DNA of 64,000 nt from Rachycentron canadum (lineage: Eukaryota; Chordata; Actinopteri; Carangiformes; Rachycentridae): positions 3,169,684 through 3,233,683 of the forward strand of contig CM076652.1 in the NCBI GenBank assembly GCA_038496675.1, given 5' to 3'. Position 1 is the first letter of the stretch, and every line of letters starts with the position of its first letter. Both the position numbers and the translations under genes were made by a program. Shown here piece after piece: positions 10,501 to 20,561 of this stretch. The notes beneath the pieces are model-generated. The model worked only from the letters and a program-made list of their open reading frames with translations, was not told where the DNA came from and searched no databases.

Positions 10501-13500
10501 TAGCTTATAAAATAAATAAATGTGGAAATAAAGATAGAAATAAATTAATTGTAAGGTAAAAATACAGACATAATTTTTTTTATTTTGTATTTATCTATGT
10601 ATGTAATTGTTTATTTCTGCATTTGTTTATTTATACTTATGTTATATTTTGTCCCTCATAGAATGGATGTTAATAATGATGTGAGCTTTAAAGGTGCAGG
10701 TGTGTTGAGATTTGTTTCCTCTGGACAGAGCCAGGCTTTATGCTAAGCTAAGCTAACCAGCTGCCGGCTGTAGCTTCATATTCAGTGGACAGATTGGACT
10801 GGGAGTTGTATCAATCTTCTCCAGATCGTTAACATAGGTGAAGAACATCCTGTGAAACACTCTATTACAAGTAAATGTGATCAGGTAATTTTTATTTTTA
10901 CCATGAATCTTGAAAAAAGTCATGTTGAGTGACAGCTCCTTCTTAAAGGTCTTATCACCAGTGAGCATCTGTGGTGGATGAGGACCTTTATGCCTTAAGG
11001 TGCTGATGTTGATCAGACATGAGGCTTAAATGATATTTTCCTGCAGCTGCAACTGTCCATGTTGAGTAGATATCATCATCTGATCACGAGGGTTTGTAGT
11101 AAATCATGACTGTGCAGAGATGAGATGTGGAGTACTTCCTCTACAAGATACAGAGGTGTATCTGAAGAGATGTCGATGAAATAATCTGAATGAAACTCAT
11201 CTCACTCTTCAGGGTCATGTCTGTCATGATTTATGACAAATGCTGTTTGATTTGATGAGTTGAGGATGGAGCTTTTGCTGAAGATCTTTTTCCATATAGT
11301 TTTTCTTTTTAAAAAATATGTTTATGAAGCAGGAGAAACTAAATTTAAATTAGATAAAAAAGCCATAATTGAATTTTATATGGATTATAGATGTTTTAAT
11401 GAACTGGATCACATACACCATGTAATGTACATATATATATATATATATCTCAATGGAGTGAACTTACTGTCGAGTCACAAACTTGTTTATTGTCCTTATT
11501 CAGTACCTTGTCATTTCACAAAATAATGTTCAATGTGGAACAAAATGCCAGGGGGAAGTAATCGGAAAAGCACAAAGAGAAAATGGAGCGAAGCTGCTGT
11601 TAATGAGATCATGGTTAGCTTTCACTTAGCATTTCACCTTTAGCCCTGTTTTTACTCTCGGCCTTTTCACGTGGATGAGTGAACGCCACTTTGTTGTGTG
11701 AACCTGCATAAGAATCACTCAAACATAACGAGATCGAATAATGAAACTTCTGGCCCAGTATACGTCAGTGACCCCGGCTCAAGTCTGGCCCAGATCTGGG
11801 CAGATTCCAGTTGTTATCCTCTGGCATCAGCTCACAATTACACTGTATATGGGCCAGACTGGGGCAGTGGAACCAGGTGTTTACTGGGCCAGAAGAAAAC
11901 AAGTATGTGATTTATGTTGTTAGGTGACATGACCGTTTGTTGTTGTACAAGATTGTAAAGTTTCTCACTTGCTGCAGGTTCATCGCCGTGTCGATCCCTC
12001 TCAACTACAACAGGAAGCACGTGGACATGCGGCAGACGGTGCTGCTATCAGCCACCTGGATCTTGGCCCTGGCGGTGGCCTCGCCCGTCATGTTTGGTAT
12101 CAACAACGTGCCTGGTCGCGACCCCAGCGAGTGTAAGCTGGAGAACGATGACTACGTCCTCTACTCGTCCGTGTGCTCCTTCTTCATCCCCTGTCCCATC
12201 ATGCTGCTGCTGTACTGTGGCATGTTTCGTGGCCTGCGGCGCTGGGAGGAGGCGCGTAAAGCCAAGCTGAGGAACAGCATCCAGGCCTGTCGCAAGCTGC
12301 AGGAGGCCGCCGCCTCACTGCCGCCGCTGGCTTCGCTGCCGCCGCCGCTGCCGCCCATCATAGAGAGGGAACTGACAGATACTCCAGATGAACCGTCCAC
12401 CTTCCCGTCTGCAGATCGGCCCTTTCACTCATCAGAGTACAAAGACGGCCCTGTGCGGACGGTGAGCTTTGCAGAGATCAGGTACAACCCTGATCCTCAC
12501 AGGAGGAAGAGGGCCAAGATCAACAGCCGGGAGAGGAAGGCCATGAAGGTGCTTCCTGTCGTTGTGGGTGAGTTCAGCAACATTGGTGCTGTTTGATAAC
12601 CTACCATACCATACCATATATAAAAAGGATCCAAAGAACAATTGTGACAAATACCTCAAGTTGCCTCACAATGAAGTTATGAGTTCTGGGTCCCGGGGCC
12701 AATGAAGCGTGAAGATTTTTGTGCAGAATGAAAAGTCTTTAAGGTCCAAAACTGCAGCAATGCTTGTTGTACTAAAACATTTATTGTGAGACTTACATGT
12801 TCTACATTTTTTTGTTTGAGTTCAATCACAGCACAGTCCACTTTTGCCTCAACAGCAACAATATTAAAAAAACAACCTTTTGTGACAGCAGTCGTGTGGG
12901 AACCTGGATCATCAAGAACACCTTCCAACACACCGTCCAACTGGCCAACAGCTCAGACCAGTCACAAACCTGTTGCATTAAATGGCAGGGAACCATTTAA
13001 CTGGAAATGTGGCCAATTATTTAAATTGATCAGGCAATTTAGAAATAAAATCTGGTTTAATCCATACAGTGTTTGTCCATCTGAAGACATCCTGAACTCA
13101 CAGAAATATAAACAAATATGATGTCAACACCCACCCAGACATGTAGGCTACATGAACAGTGGTATAATGGGTGACTGTGGGCACCTGAACGCCTCACCTC
13201 CATCTCTGATGTCTGTTCAGACGCACTAACACATCAGTTAGAAAAGGTTGGCCTATTAATAGCCAGCCAGGCCTAATGCGTAGAAGTGCTTCCCTTTAGC
13301 ACACAGCAGCTAATCCTGCAGGTCCTTAATCTGAAATCCAATTATTACGTAAGTCCTGGTCAGACACGATTCTCAGTGTGCAGGTAATTCTCGTGAATAT
13401 CTGGCTTCATTACGTTCCCTGACAGTTCAGGTGGTGGCTTAACAATATAAAGACCTGCATTGGTGGTGTATATATAAATGGAAAAACAGTTCCTGGACTA

Positions 13501-14996
13501 AAATAGAATCAGATAAAATAACGCAGTTGGTCCCAGGTTTCTTCACTCTAGTTCTCCACAGTTTCCTGGAAACATTCAAGTGAAAGATTCTGACAACTGC
13601 CCATCAACTATCATTGTGCTCTGTAAGATAGAAGTTCAGGAGGGCGCTTAGATCGGGAGGTTAATTGGTGCATAGATAGCAAGCTGGTGGATTGGTAAAT
13701 TAACTAGGTTGTTGGGAAGGAAGGTGCTGAAGATAGATTGGTAAAGCTGGTACATACAGTGAAGCTCTGATCCTGTTAGTTCATCTGACTCAATGACAGG
13801 TTGGTTGGTTGGTTTGTAGGATGGTAGAGAGCAAGTAGAGCTGGTAGACTGGTAGATAAAGAGCTGGTAGGCTACAGGTGAGATTGTATGTTGGTAGATA
13901 GTTGAGCTTGTGAAGTATGTAAGACTGATTAACTGCTTGGTAGTTTGGTAGATCAGTGGGTAGGAAGACTGATAAATAAGAAGGTTGATAAATTGGTATG
14001 TAATGTGGTAAATTGCTGGGTAGATACTGTAGGTAGGTACATTTGTAGATTGACAGGAAGGTAAACTAGCAAATAGGTGGTAAATTGGTAGTTTGGTTGG
14101 TTGGTTTGAAGGTAGTTAAGGTACTTGGCAGGTAGATTTAGATTTAGATTGGTTAAGACATTGGTAGGTAGGTGTGTAGGTTGGTCAATGTTTAGGTGAG
14201 TTCGTAGACTGATAGGTCAAAGGGTAATATTTGGTTGGTCGGCAGATAGGTCGGTAACCAGTTTGGATAGCTTGGTGAATTGGTGGTGAAGTCATGTGTT
14301 GATAGGTAGGTCAGCAGTAAGTTGGTGGGTAGGTTGGTAAAGTTTCGATTGATTAGCTCATTATTTGGTTGCAACAGTCAGCAGCCAAATTGGTGGGCAG
14401 GTAAGTTAGAAGGTGGCTTGGTCGGCAGCTTGGTGCATTAGACAGTACAGGGATCGGGAAGTTGACAGGTAAATAGGGCTATGGGTTGGTTGGTTGGTTT
14501 CTGGGGACAAGTTGTGTTAAAAATTGAAAGTTGCACTTTCTCACAGTGTCAATATAAAAATATGAAATTGTTAAACCCAGAAAGGTTTGTGTTTGTCTTC
14601 TGGGCCAGAAACAAATGAACAGTAAATGTTTCCGAAATTTCAAGGCAGATATTTTTCCGCTTCTATTGTTTGAGCTAAGCTAAGCTAAACAGTTAGAGGG
14701 GAAGAAAAGGTTTCTCTAAATCCTGGTAAATTTAAAGTGAGGTTCTTGGCGTTTCTGTCTTCTGATCTCTTGAGTTTTTCCTTCCTTCAGGTGCCTTCCT
14801 GTTCTGCTGGACTCCGTTCTTTGTCCTCCACACGATGCGAGCTCGCTGTCAGGACTGCCACGTCCCACCTGCCCTGATGAGCGTGGTCACGTGGCTCGGG
14901 TACGTCAACAGTGCTCTGAACCCCGTCATCTATACTGTCTTCAACACAGAGTTTAGGAACTTCTTCAAAAAGTTTCTTCACCGCTGCTTCTCGTAG
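4535..14996 (+). CDS. drd4: dopamine receptor D4
   Basis: Class A (D2-like, Gi-coupled) dopamine receptor of the plasma membrane. Coding exons 4535-4798, 8714-8826, 11978-12567 and 14791-14996 join in frame to 390 codons plus stop (human about 419). Visible landmarks are an N-glycosylation site at N4, the TM3 ligand aspartate D108, C101 and C178 for the extracellular disulfide, the D125-R126-F127 motif (DRF as in human DRD4), TM5 serines 189, 190 and 193, C328-W-T-P-F-F in TM6, N366-P-V-I-Y in TM7, and a very short tail with C388 for palmitoylation. Intracellular loop 3 is short, with a proline-rich stretch and no 48-bp repeat array. The start is supported by the GC-rich first exon and the family-like N-terminus. 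Teleosts may carry more than one drd4 copy, and which paralogue this is cannot be told. Confidence 0.95.
5030..5107. repeat. 17-bp perfect inverted repeat
   Basis: Bases 5030-5046 and 5091-5107 are exact reverse complements (core AAAATCCCATTAA) separated by 44 bases. A sister structure with nearly the same arms is at 3709-3771, so this is probably a short MITE-like family and not a chance hairpin. Confidence 0.7.
8190..8275 (+). repeat. interspersed repeat fragment
   Basis: This stretch resembles, in opposite orientation, the sequence at about 21735-21820: GTGGT..CAA.C..GGGGTC..GCCC, then a conserved AGATAAAT..GAGGG block. A shorter piece with GGTTGGGAACCA lies near 7785. The family is common in teleosts as I recall it, but I cannot name its class. 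Confidence 0.4.
9112..9225 (+). repeat. fragment of interspersed repeat (copy 1)
   Basis: Similar to 25145-25240: both carry ATAAAAGTGGAC, then an ACTCTG block, AAACCTGC.TTCT.TCTAATGACCAT and a short tail. The homology continues in the other copies into the GGGGGCGACTC-type sequence. Family name uncertain. Confidence 0.5.
10489..10659. mobile_element. small AT-rich MITE
   Basis: An element of about 171 bp with terminal inverted repeats ATGAGGGACAA (10489-10499) and its exact reverse complement (10649-10659). The interior is partly palindromic, with AAATAAATAAATG on the left and matching T-rich sequence on the right. It has no coding capacity and is presumably mobilised by a transposase elsewhere. 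The superfamily cannot be assigned because a clear target duplication is not visible. Confidence 0.65.
12568..14790. other. drd4: drd4 intron 3
   Basis: An intron of about 2.2 kb separating the TM5/loop-3 exon from the TM6-TM7 exon. Its second half (about 13660-14510) is a long degenerate GGTA/GGTT/TTGG tract. The first half shows no recognisable feature. Confidence 0.75.
13660..14510. repeat. degenerate GGTA/GGTT tetranucleotide tract
   Basis: About 850 bp dominated by GGTAGGT, GGTTGGTT, TTGGTAGA and GGTAGATT words on the plus strand, probably a decayed (GGTW)n microsatellite. The minus-strand frame near 14192-14374 reads Thr/Asn/Pro/Leu-rich peptide and is a by-product. Confidence 0.75.
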
Positions 14997-15310
14997 AACG
15001 GCGTCGCTACTGCTCCATGGACAATTTTGAAACGCACAACAGTTGCAATAGTCGCCGCTGACTGTTGATTTAGTGTCTTTAGTCTGTGAATGTTGCCATT
15101 GTTTCCTTCCTCTGTGAGGGCGTTGTTTTTTTTGTTTTTTTTTACATGTGACGACAGCAAAGTTTGTTTGAGCTTCATGTTCCCTGTTAAGAAGCTTCAG
15201 CCTGATGAACAAACTGTTCGTAGGGTCTGCAACACATCTACATCACATTACCAAGAAAAAAATATTTTATATGTGGAAATTCATCTTTTCTGAATAAAAG
15301 TTTTCACTAA
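14997..15310 (+). other. drd4: drd4 3' UTR with polyadenylation signal
   Basis: The sequence after the stop at 14994-14996 contains a canonical AATAAA at 15293-15298, followed by a GT-rich stretch (TTGTGTGGTTGGT), a good candidate for the end of the drd4 mRNA. This gives a 3' UTR of about 320 bases. Confidence 0.65.
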
Positions 15311-15608
15311 AATTCAGGTTGTGTGGTTGGTAATGTGTTCAGAAATGATCTTACCACCAGGAGCCGTCCTAAATGGCACAAATGACCTATTAAGAACTAA
15401 TCACAGAGCTTATACCAGCTACTTTTAGTAAAAAAAAAACAAATTCTCCTGAATTTAAAGAAGTGTGGTTGACTGCGGATGAGCTCACATTATGTTTCCT
15501 GAATGAACTTCCTCAATATGTCCACAATGACTGGTCTGATGGGTGTGTGTCAGTTACTGTGAAATAAGATATTAATCATCACACAGGAGCATGAAGAACA
15601 AATTAAAT

Positions 15609-15609
<1 letters not shown>

Positions 15610-15700
<91 letters not shown>

Positions 15701-15701
15701 A
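15610..15701. repeat. (GATA)n microsatellite
   Basis: About 22 nearly perfect GATA/TAGA repeats in one block, a length typical of a polymorphic locus. Confidence 0.97.
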
Positions 15702-16779
15702 AATCATAGATATTTTATAAAGTGTCAGAGGTTTCATTCATGAAACAACATAAAATATTAATTGAATATTTCATTTGGTATAAAATACCCTCAGCCTGTG
15801 ATATTTTGATGTAATAATTTTACCTCAACTAAGGAAAGGTCATAAATCAGCTTTATTTAAATATTTATTGTAGTTGATGATTATTTAATGTGCACTTGCC
15901 CAAACATGTCTGAAGACGACGATTCGCAACGAATAATCCTGCCAGACGCCTCAGGATGAGATTATCAGATTATAGCATCAATTGTTCAAGACATCATCTC
16001 CAGCGTTGCCACAGATTGTTGGCTGAATCAATCCATATTAAGTGGCTGCCATCACAACATGGTTTTTGAGGTTTGTTGTAACTCGACTTCTACAAAACAC
16101 TAATGTGATGAGAGACTAACTGCTGCCTGTGAGCAGGATTCAGGAGTCTTGAATTTCTCCCAGATTTAGGAGACACTTGGAGCTAAAATGGCCTTTAAGT
16201 GAAACTAGATTTTTGGCAACAAGTGATAGTTATGGGTAAATGCTACAGTTTAGCATAGGTAGAGTACATTAGCTAGCTGATTAGCTATCTGATTCTGGCA
16301 GAAGTCATTAGCTAGCGGTCATTTCAGACCAACTAAAACAAAATGTTGCTTGTTCCCTCAATAGTTGCATAACCTCACTTTAAAGGAGCTTTAAAGTTTT
16401 GCTACATATGCTATATAGCTAATGTTAACATCAACAGATGCTCACAGTCCAGAAATGTGAGATCAGTATCAAACTTTATTCCTTTACGCAGGAAATGGCG
16501 TTCTCCGGTGGTGGAAAACAACGCATCATTTCCTGTACTGAAGTTAGCACGCTATTTGGCTAGCTGCAACCTGGCAGGCCCATTTTGTCACTGTATGATT
16601 GCAAGTTACTGTAGCATCCATTTTGCTCTAAAGAAATAGTGCTTTTCAAACAGCCACAGTTTAGCGTTTGACTCATAGTGCTGTCACACAGGTGGAGCAC
16701 ATTCAGTTAGCAACCTGATTCTAGCATTAGCCATGAGCAGGTATTCCTACCTGACCAAGTAAAGCTGTCACAAAAAAAG

Positions 16780-17079
16780 CAAAAGTCAATGGGAAAATGT
16801 CTCTACTTCTCACTTGATTTATCACATCAGTAAACACTTTCTTTGCAGGTTATGGTCTCAATCGCTAGTTTCAAGTCTTCTTCAATAAGACATGTTTGTT
16901 TTTGAAATGATGGTCAATTTAGAGGAAAACAGATCATAAATCAGGGTATGCATTAGGGGGTGTGGCTACCATGTGATTGACAGACTGTACCATCCAATCA
17001 GGATAGAGTACAGAGCAGGTCAGATCCACCCCTCACTCCTCCTCAGCTCCACCTTCTCCACCAAGTATGGTTTCTTCTG

Positions 17080-17110
<31 letters not shown>

Positions 17111-17160
17111 TGGCAACTTCAAAACAGCAGTTTACAAACCAAGGGTTGCCATTTGAGCTA
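16780..17160 (+). repeat. interspersed repeat (copy 2) with poly-A
   Basis: Shares two modules with the block near 25.7 kb: ATCAGGATAGAGTACAGAGC plus the following CTCCTCAGCTCCACCTTCTC, and GTTTCTTCTG..T, an A run, then GATGGC..C. An uninterrupted run of about 26 A (17083-17108) replaces the shorter A stretch of the other copies. It is a dispersed family with no visible ORF, class unknown. Confidence 0.6.
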
Positions 17161-18239
17161 ACCTGGTTTTCTATGTCATAGTTTCAAAAATCACTCTTGC
17201 ACTGTCTTCAATGGTTCAAAAATTAAGGGTATTTTGGTAACTACACCCAACAGTGATGTCACAGTGCACCGCCACACCTGGAGTACACGACTACGTCATG
17301 GCCACAAGGTGAGACACTGAACCACTAGAGAAGAAGAACAAAAACAATCTGCGGTTGTTAGGCTGCTCTTTCAACTTTTTAGAGCTGCTCATTATATTCC
17401 AGAGCTGCTCAGCGTCCCTACAGGATCTGGACCTGCACAAAGTCATCTGAAGGTCTTTAAAGTTTGATGACAAAGACATGAGGCTTTAAAAGCTTCTCAG
17501 CAGATTTGATCAGACTCAAACGAGCTGAAAGCTCAGAGGACGGGCCGACAATAGCAAAACACTCCTGATGCCTCTGGTGTTTCTTTTAGGATCGTTTTGG
17601 TCACAGCCTCTGCACAGGTGGACGAAGCTTGTAGTGTTATGTCAGTAAAAAAAAAACGGTTTCCTTTGTTTAGGTTTCCTATGTTTACAGATCAGGCCAC
17701 CTGGATGTTAACGTAGGAAATGTCTGGTCCTCGGAGGGGTACCCCTTCACTGTCAGCGAGCAGCAGCAGACGTCGGAGCGCCGCTGGGACTGAGACACAG
17801 CAGAATCAAATGTCATCATGTCTAAGGTGATTCATCAGGAATTGCTCTGACAGATCACCTGAGTGCTGACTGTTAGAAATATATAAAGACCTAAACTGCC
17901 CTAAACAAAAATGAGACCAAAAACACAGAATCATGTCCGGTGGGAAACCTGCAGGAGGAGCGATGCTGCATTTTGCCTCTGAGACTAGTCGGATAAAAAT
18001 AAAACAGCACCTGAAATCTGCATTTCATTCATAAATTAAACATCTGTGGATATGAATAAAGACAAGTCTGTTCTGAATCCAGCTGACAGAAGAAAAGACA
18101 GTGACAGAGGAAATAAGGTATGATAGAAAACAGATCAGTGAAGAAGCTAAAGAAAGGAAATTGCTGATACATCGTAGAAAACCTTCCCAGATTTTTAATT
18201 TTTATCCTTTGGAGATATTTGGTTTTGTTTTGTTCAGGT

Positions 18240-19218
18240 TCACTGGACATAACATTATGACCACCTGTCTAATACTGTGTAGGTTCCCCTTTTACAGCCC
18301 TGACCCTGGAGGCCTGGACTCCTCTAGACCTCTGAAGCTGAGCTGTGGTATCTGGACCCAGACCTTAGCAGCAGATCCTTTAAGTCCTGAAGTTGTGAGG
18401 TGGAGCCTCCATGGATCAGACTTGTTGGTCCAGCTCATCCCACAAATGCTGGACTGGACTGAGATCTGGGGGATTTGGAGCCAAGTCAACACCTTGAACT
18501 GGTTGTTGTTCCTCAAAGCTCCTGAACCATTGTTGCAGTGACAGGGAGCATTATCCTGCTGAAAGAGGCCACTGCCATTAGGGAAGACTGTTTCCATGAA
18601 GGGGGGGACTTGGTCTGAACCATGTTTAGGGAGGTGGGACGAGTCAAAGGAACATCCACATGAATGGACCCAAGGTTTCCCAGCAGGACATTGACCACAG
18701 CATCACACTGACTCCACCAGCTGCTCTTCTTCCCATAATGCATCCTGGTGCCAGGTCTTCTCCAGACCACCTTCTTCATTGCTCCATGGTCCAGTTCTGA
18801 TGCTCCTGTGTCCATTGTAGGATCTTCTGGTGGTGGACAGGGGTCAGCATGGACACCTTGACCAGTCACACCTTTCTATCAGAACCAGCATGAACTTCTT
18901 CAGCAGTCTGAGCTCCACTAGCTCTCATGTTAGATCAGACCACAGGGTCCAGCCTTCACTCCCCACCACCATCACTGAGCCTTGACCCCTGACCCTGTCT
19001 GTGGTCCAGTGGTTCTCCCTCCTTGGACCACTTCTGGTAGGTCCTGACCACTGCAGCCCAGGAACATCCCACAGAGCTGCAGTGTTGGAGAAGCTCTGAC
19101 CCAGTCGTCTCATCACAGTTTGGTCAAAGTCAAAGTCCCTCACATCCTCACACTTGACCATTTTTCCTCCTTCAACACACCTTCACCTGTCGGTGGTCAT
19201 AATGTTATAGCTGATCTG
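18240..19218 (-). mobile_element. degenerate Tc1-like transposon, family A copy 1
   Basis: Seventeen-base terminal inverted repeats (18249-18265 and 19192-19208, core CATTATGACCACC) bound about 1 kb. On the minus strand, near 18520-18600, the translation contains FQQDNAPCH, the hallmark around the second catalytic Asp of Tc1-like transposases. The frame is interrupted throughout and no intact transposase is present. The copy appears to lack about 95 bases near its right end relative to the fragment at 23978-24267. It is an old, immobile copy. Confidence 0.8.
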
Positions 19219-19899
19219 TGGTTATGGCTGCAGGGTGCATTAATGTATATCAATGACATCACAGTACTCATCCATTTTGCTCATTTATCATCAAAAAATA
19301 AATATAAAACAAGTAAATTTAATTCATTAAAAAAACCCAAAAATGATCTCAATTTGCAAATTATTTTCAATAATAATAAACAACAATGCAGCCATTATAA
19401 TGATGACTGAACCAGAACGTAGGATATTAAACTGCAAGATTTGAATTCTCTTCGAGTCAAAACGAAGCAGTTACCATTAACAACAATATTTAACTGCCAA
19501 TATAATCAATGTAATGTGCAACTTGAACTTCCAAGCCAACTTTAACATGTCATTCGTCGTTAGCTCATTTCAAATGAAACAGCAGCTTTGGTTTCTGTGT
19601 ATTTTAAATACTTGCAGCTCTGGACTTCCCGTACAACACTGATACAACTTTTTGTTCAGTCATCATAACAAACTCCGGAGCCTTGATGTCCTGAAAGATG
19701 ACAATAAACCTTCACATTTACAAATAAAAAATTACAAACATTATTTTAAAGGGAAAGAAAAACCTTTCACATCTGACATTTTGAAACATGAATCACAATA
19801 AAAAACAAAAGAAATACCATGATAACATTTACAAAAGACAATAAATAATCCACATCAATGTACTGGCCAGGACGGGGTGGGGCTTTAATTCAATATTAT

Positions 19900-20459
19900 T
19901 TTTTATTTTATTGATGTGTTTGACCTTAATTTAACCAGGAGATTCCTGGATTCTCTGGAGATTTAATTCTGCTTATCAAAAGGTAAAATGGCAGCAAGAT
20001 AACGTCTCAAAGAGACAAAAGCCACTGAGGGAAGATAAGGAATAAAAAACTGTCATTATGGTCACGGATAAGAAAATTCATTTGCGTAATGGGGAAAATA
20101 ATTGATCAATAAAGCCTAAAGTGAATGTGTTACAATCTGACTTTTACACTTCGTGATGATGAATTCATGTTGTGATAATTATTAATTTTTTCCACGTTTG
20201 GTTCATGTACAGTTCAGTGTGATTTTCTGTTTCCAAAAGTCGACTGTATTGAAGTCAATGGGAAAACTCCCAGTGCAGTTTATAAATAACAGGTTCGGAT
20301 CACAGACCTTCTGTTCGTTGCAGTCTAGGGGGAAACTTTTCACAGTAAAAGCTCCAGTAGGAAGATGTTAAGTGGAACACCCTCCTCTTAAGCCTCCTAA
20401 GAACTTCCTCTCTGCAGCAGCTGACAACGGCGATGACGTGGGAATGACCTGCGACACCT
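19900..20459 (-). other. deaf1: probable deaf1 3' UTR
   Basis: Downstream of the deaf1 stop, read on the minus strand. Overlapping AATAAA signals occur at 19902-19912 (reverse complement), about 550 bases past the stop. The choice of signal is inference; the stretch holds no other recognisable feature. Confidence 0.4.
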
Positions 20460-20561
20460 TCACTTCACTTTGTCCATGTCCATGGCTGTGATTTGCTCCT
20501 CCTCCTGGATGGCCACGCCCCCTGCGGTCTGACAGCAGGTGTGCTGATGATCCTTCCAGTC
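20460..20561 (-). CDS. deaf1: deaf1 last coding exon (end of MYND)
   Basis: Begins with DWKDHQHTC, supplying the last histidine and cysteine ligands of the MYND zinc finger, and ends in an acidic/Met-rich tail of 24 residues that differs from the mammalian tail. It is joined in phase 0 to the preceding exon. Stop TGA is at 20462-20460. Confidence 0.93.
   Translation of the reverse strand, partial: DWKDHQHTCCQTAGGVAIQEEEQITAMDMDKVK

Larger units (their letters stand above)
8827..11977. other. drd4: drd4 intron 2
   Basis: An intron of about 3.1 kb. It holds a fragment of an interspersed repeat also seen near 25.2 kb (9112-9225), a complete small MITE (10489-10659) and a short TA tract near 11430. 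The remaining sequence has no supportable coding content. Confidence 0.7.
15311..20459. other. convergent intergenic region, drd4 to deaf1
   Basis: Both genes point into this region. It contains a GATA microsatellite, an interspersed repeat with a poly-A tract (about 16780-17160), a Tc1-like element (18240-19218) and probable deaf1 3' UTR at the right end. No conserved coding exon was recognised. Confidence 0.65.

Noticed and set aside
17083..17108. Poly-A run suggesting a processed pseudogene
   Set aside because: The flanks match other copies of a dispersed repeat where the A stretch is internal, and no gene-derived sequence precedes it.
18101..18869. Long frames of 100-146 residues on both strands
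   Set aside because: They lie inside the decayed Tc1-like element; only the QQDNAPCH segment is meaningful and it is transposon-derived.
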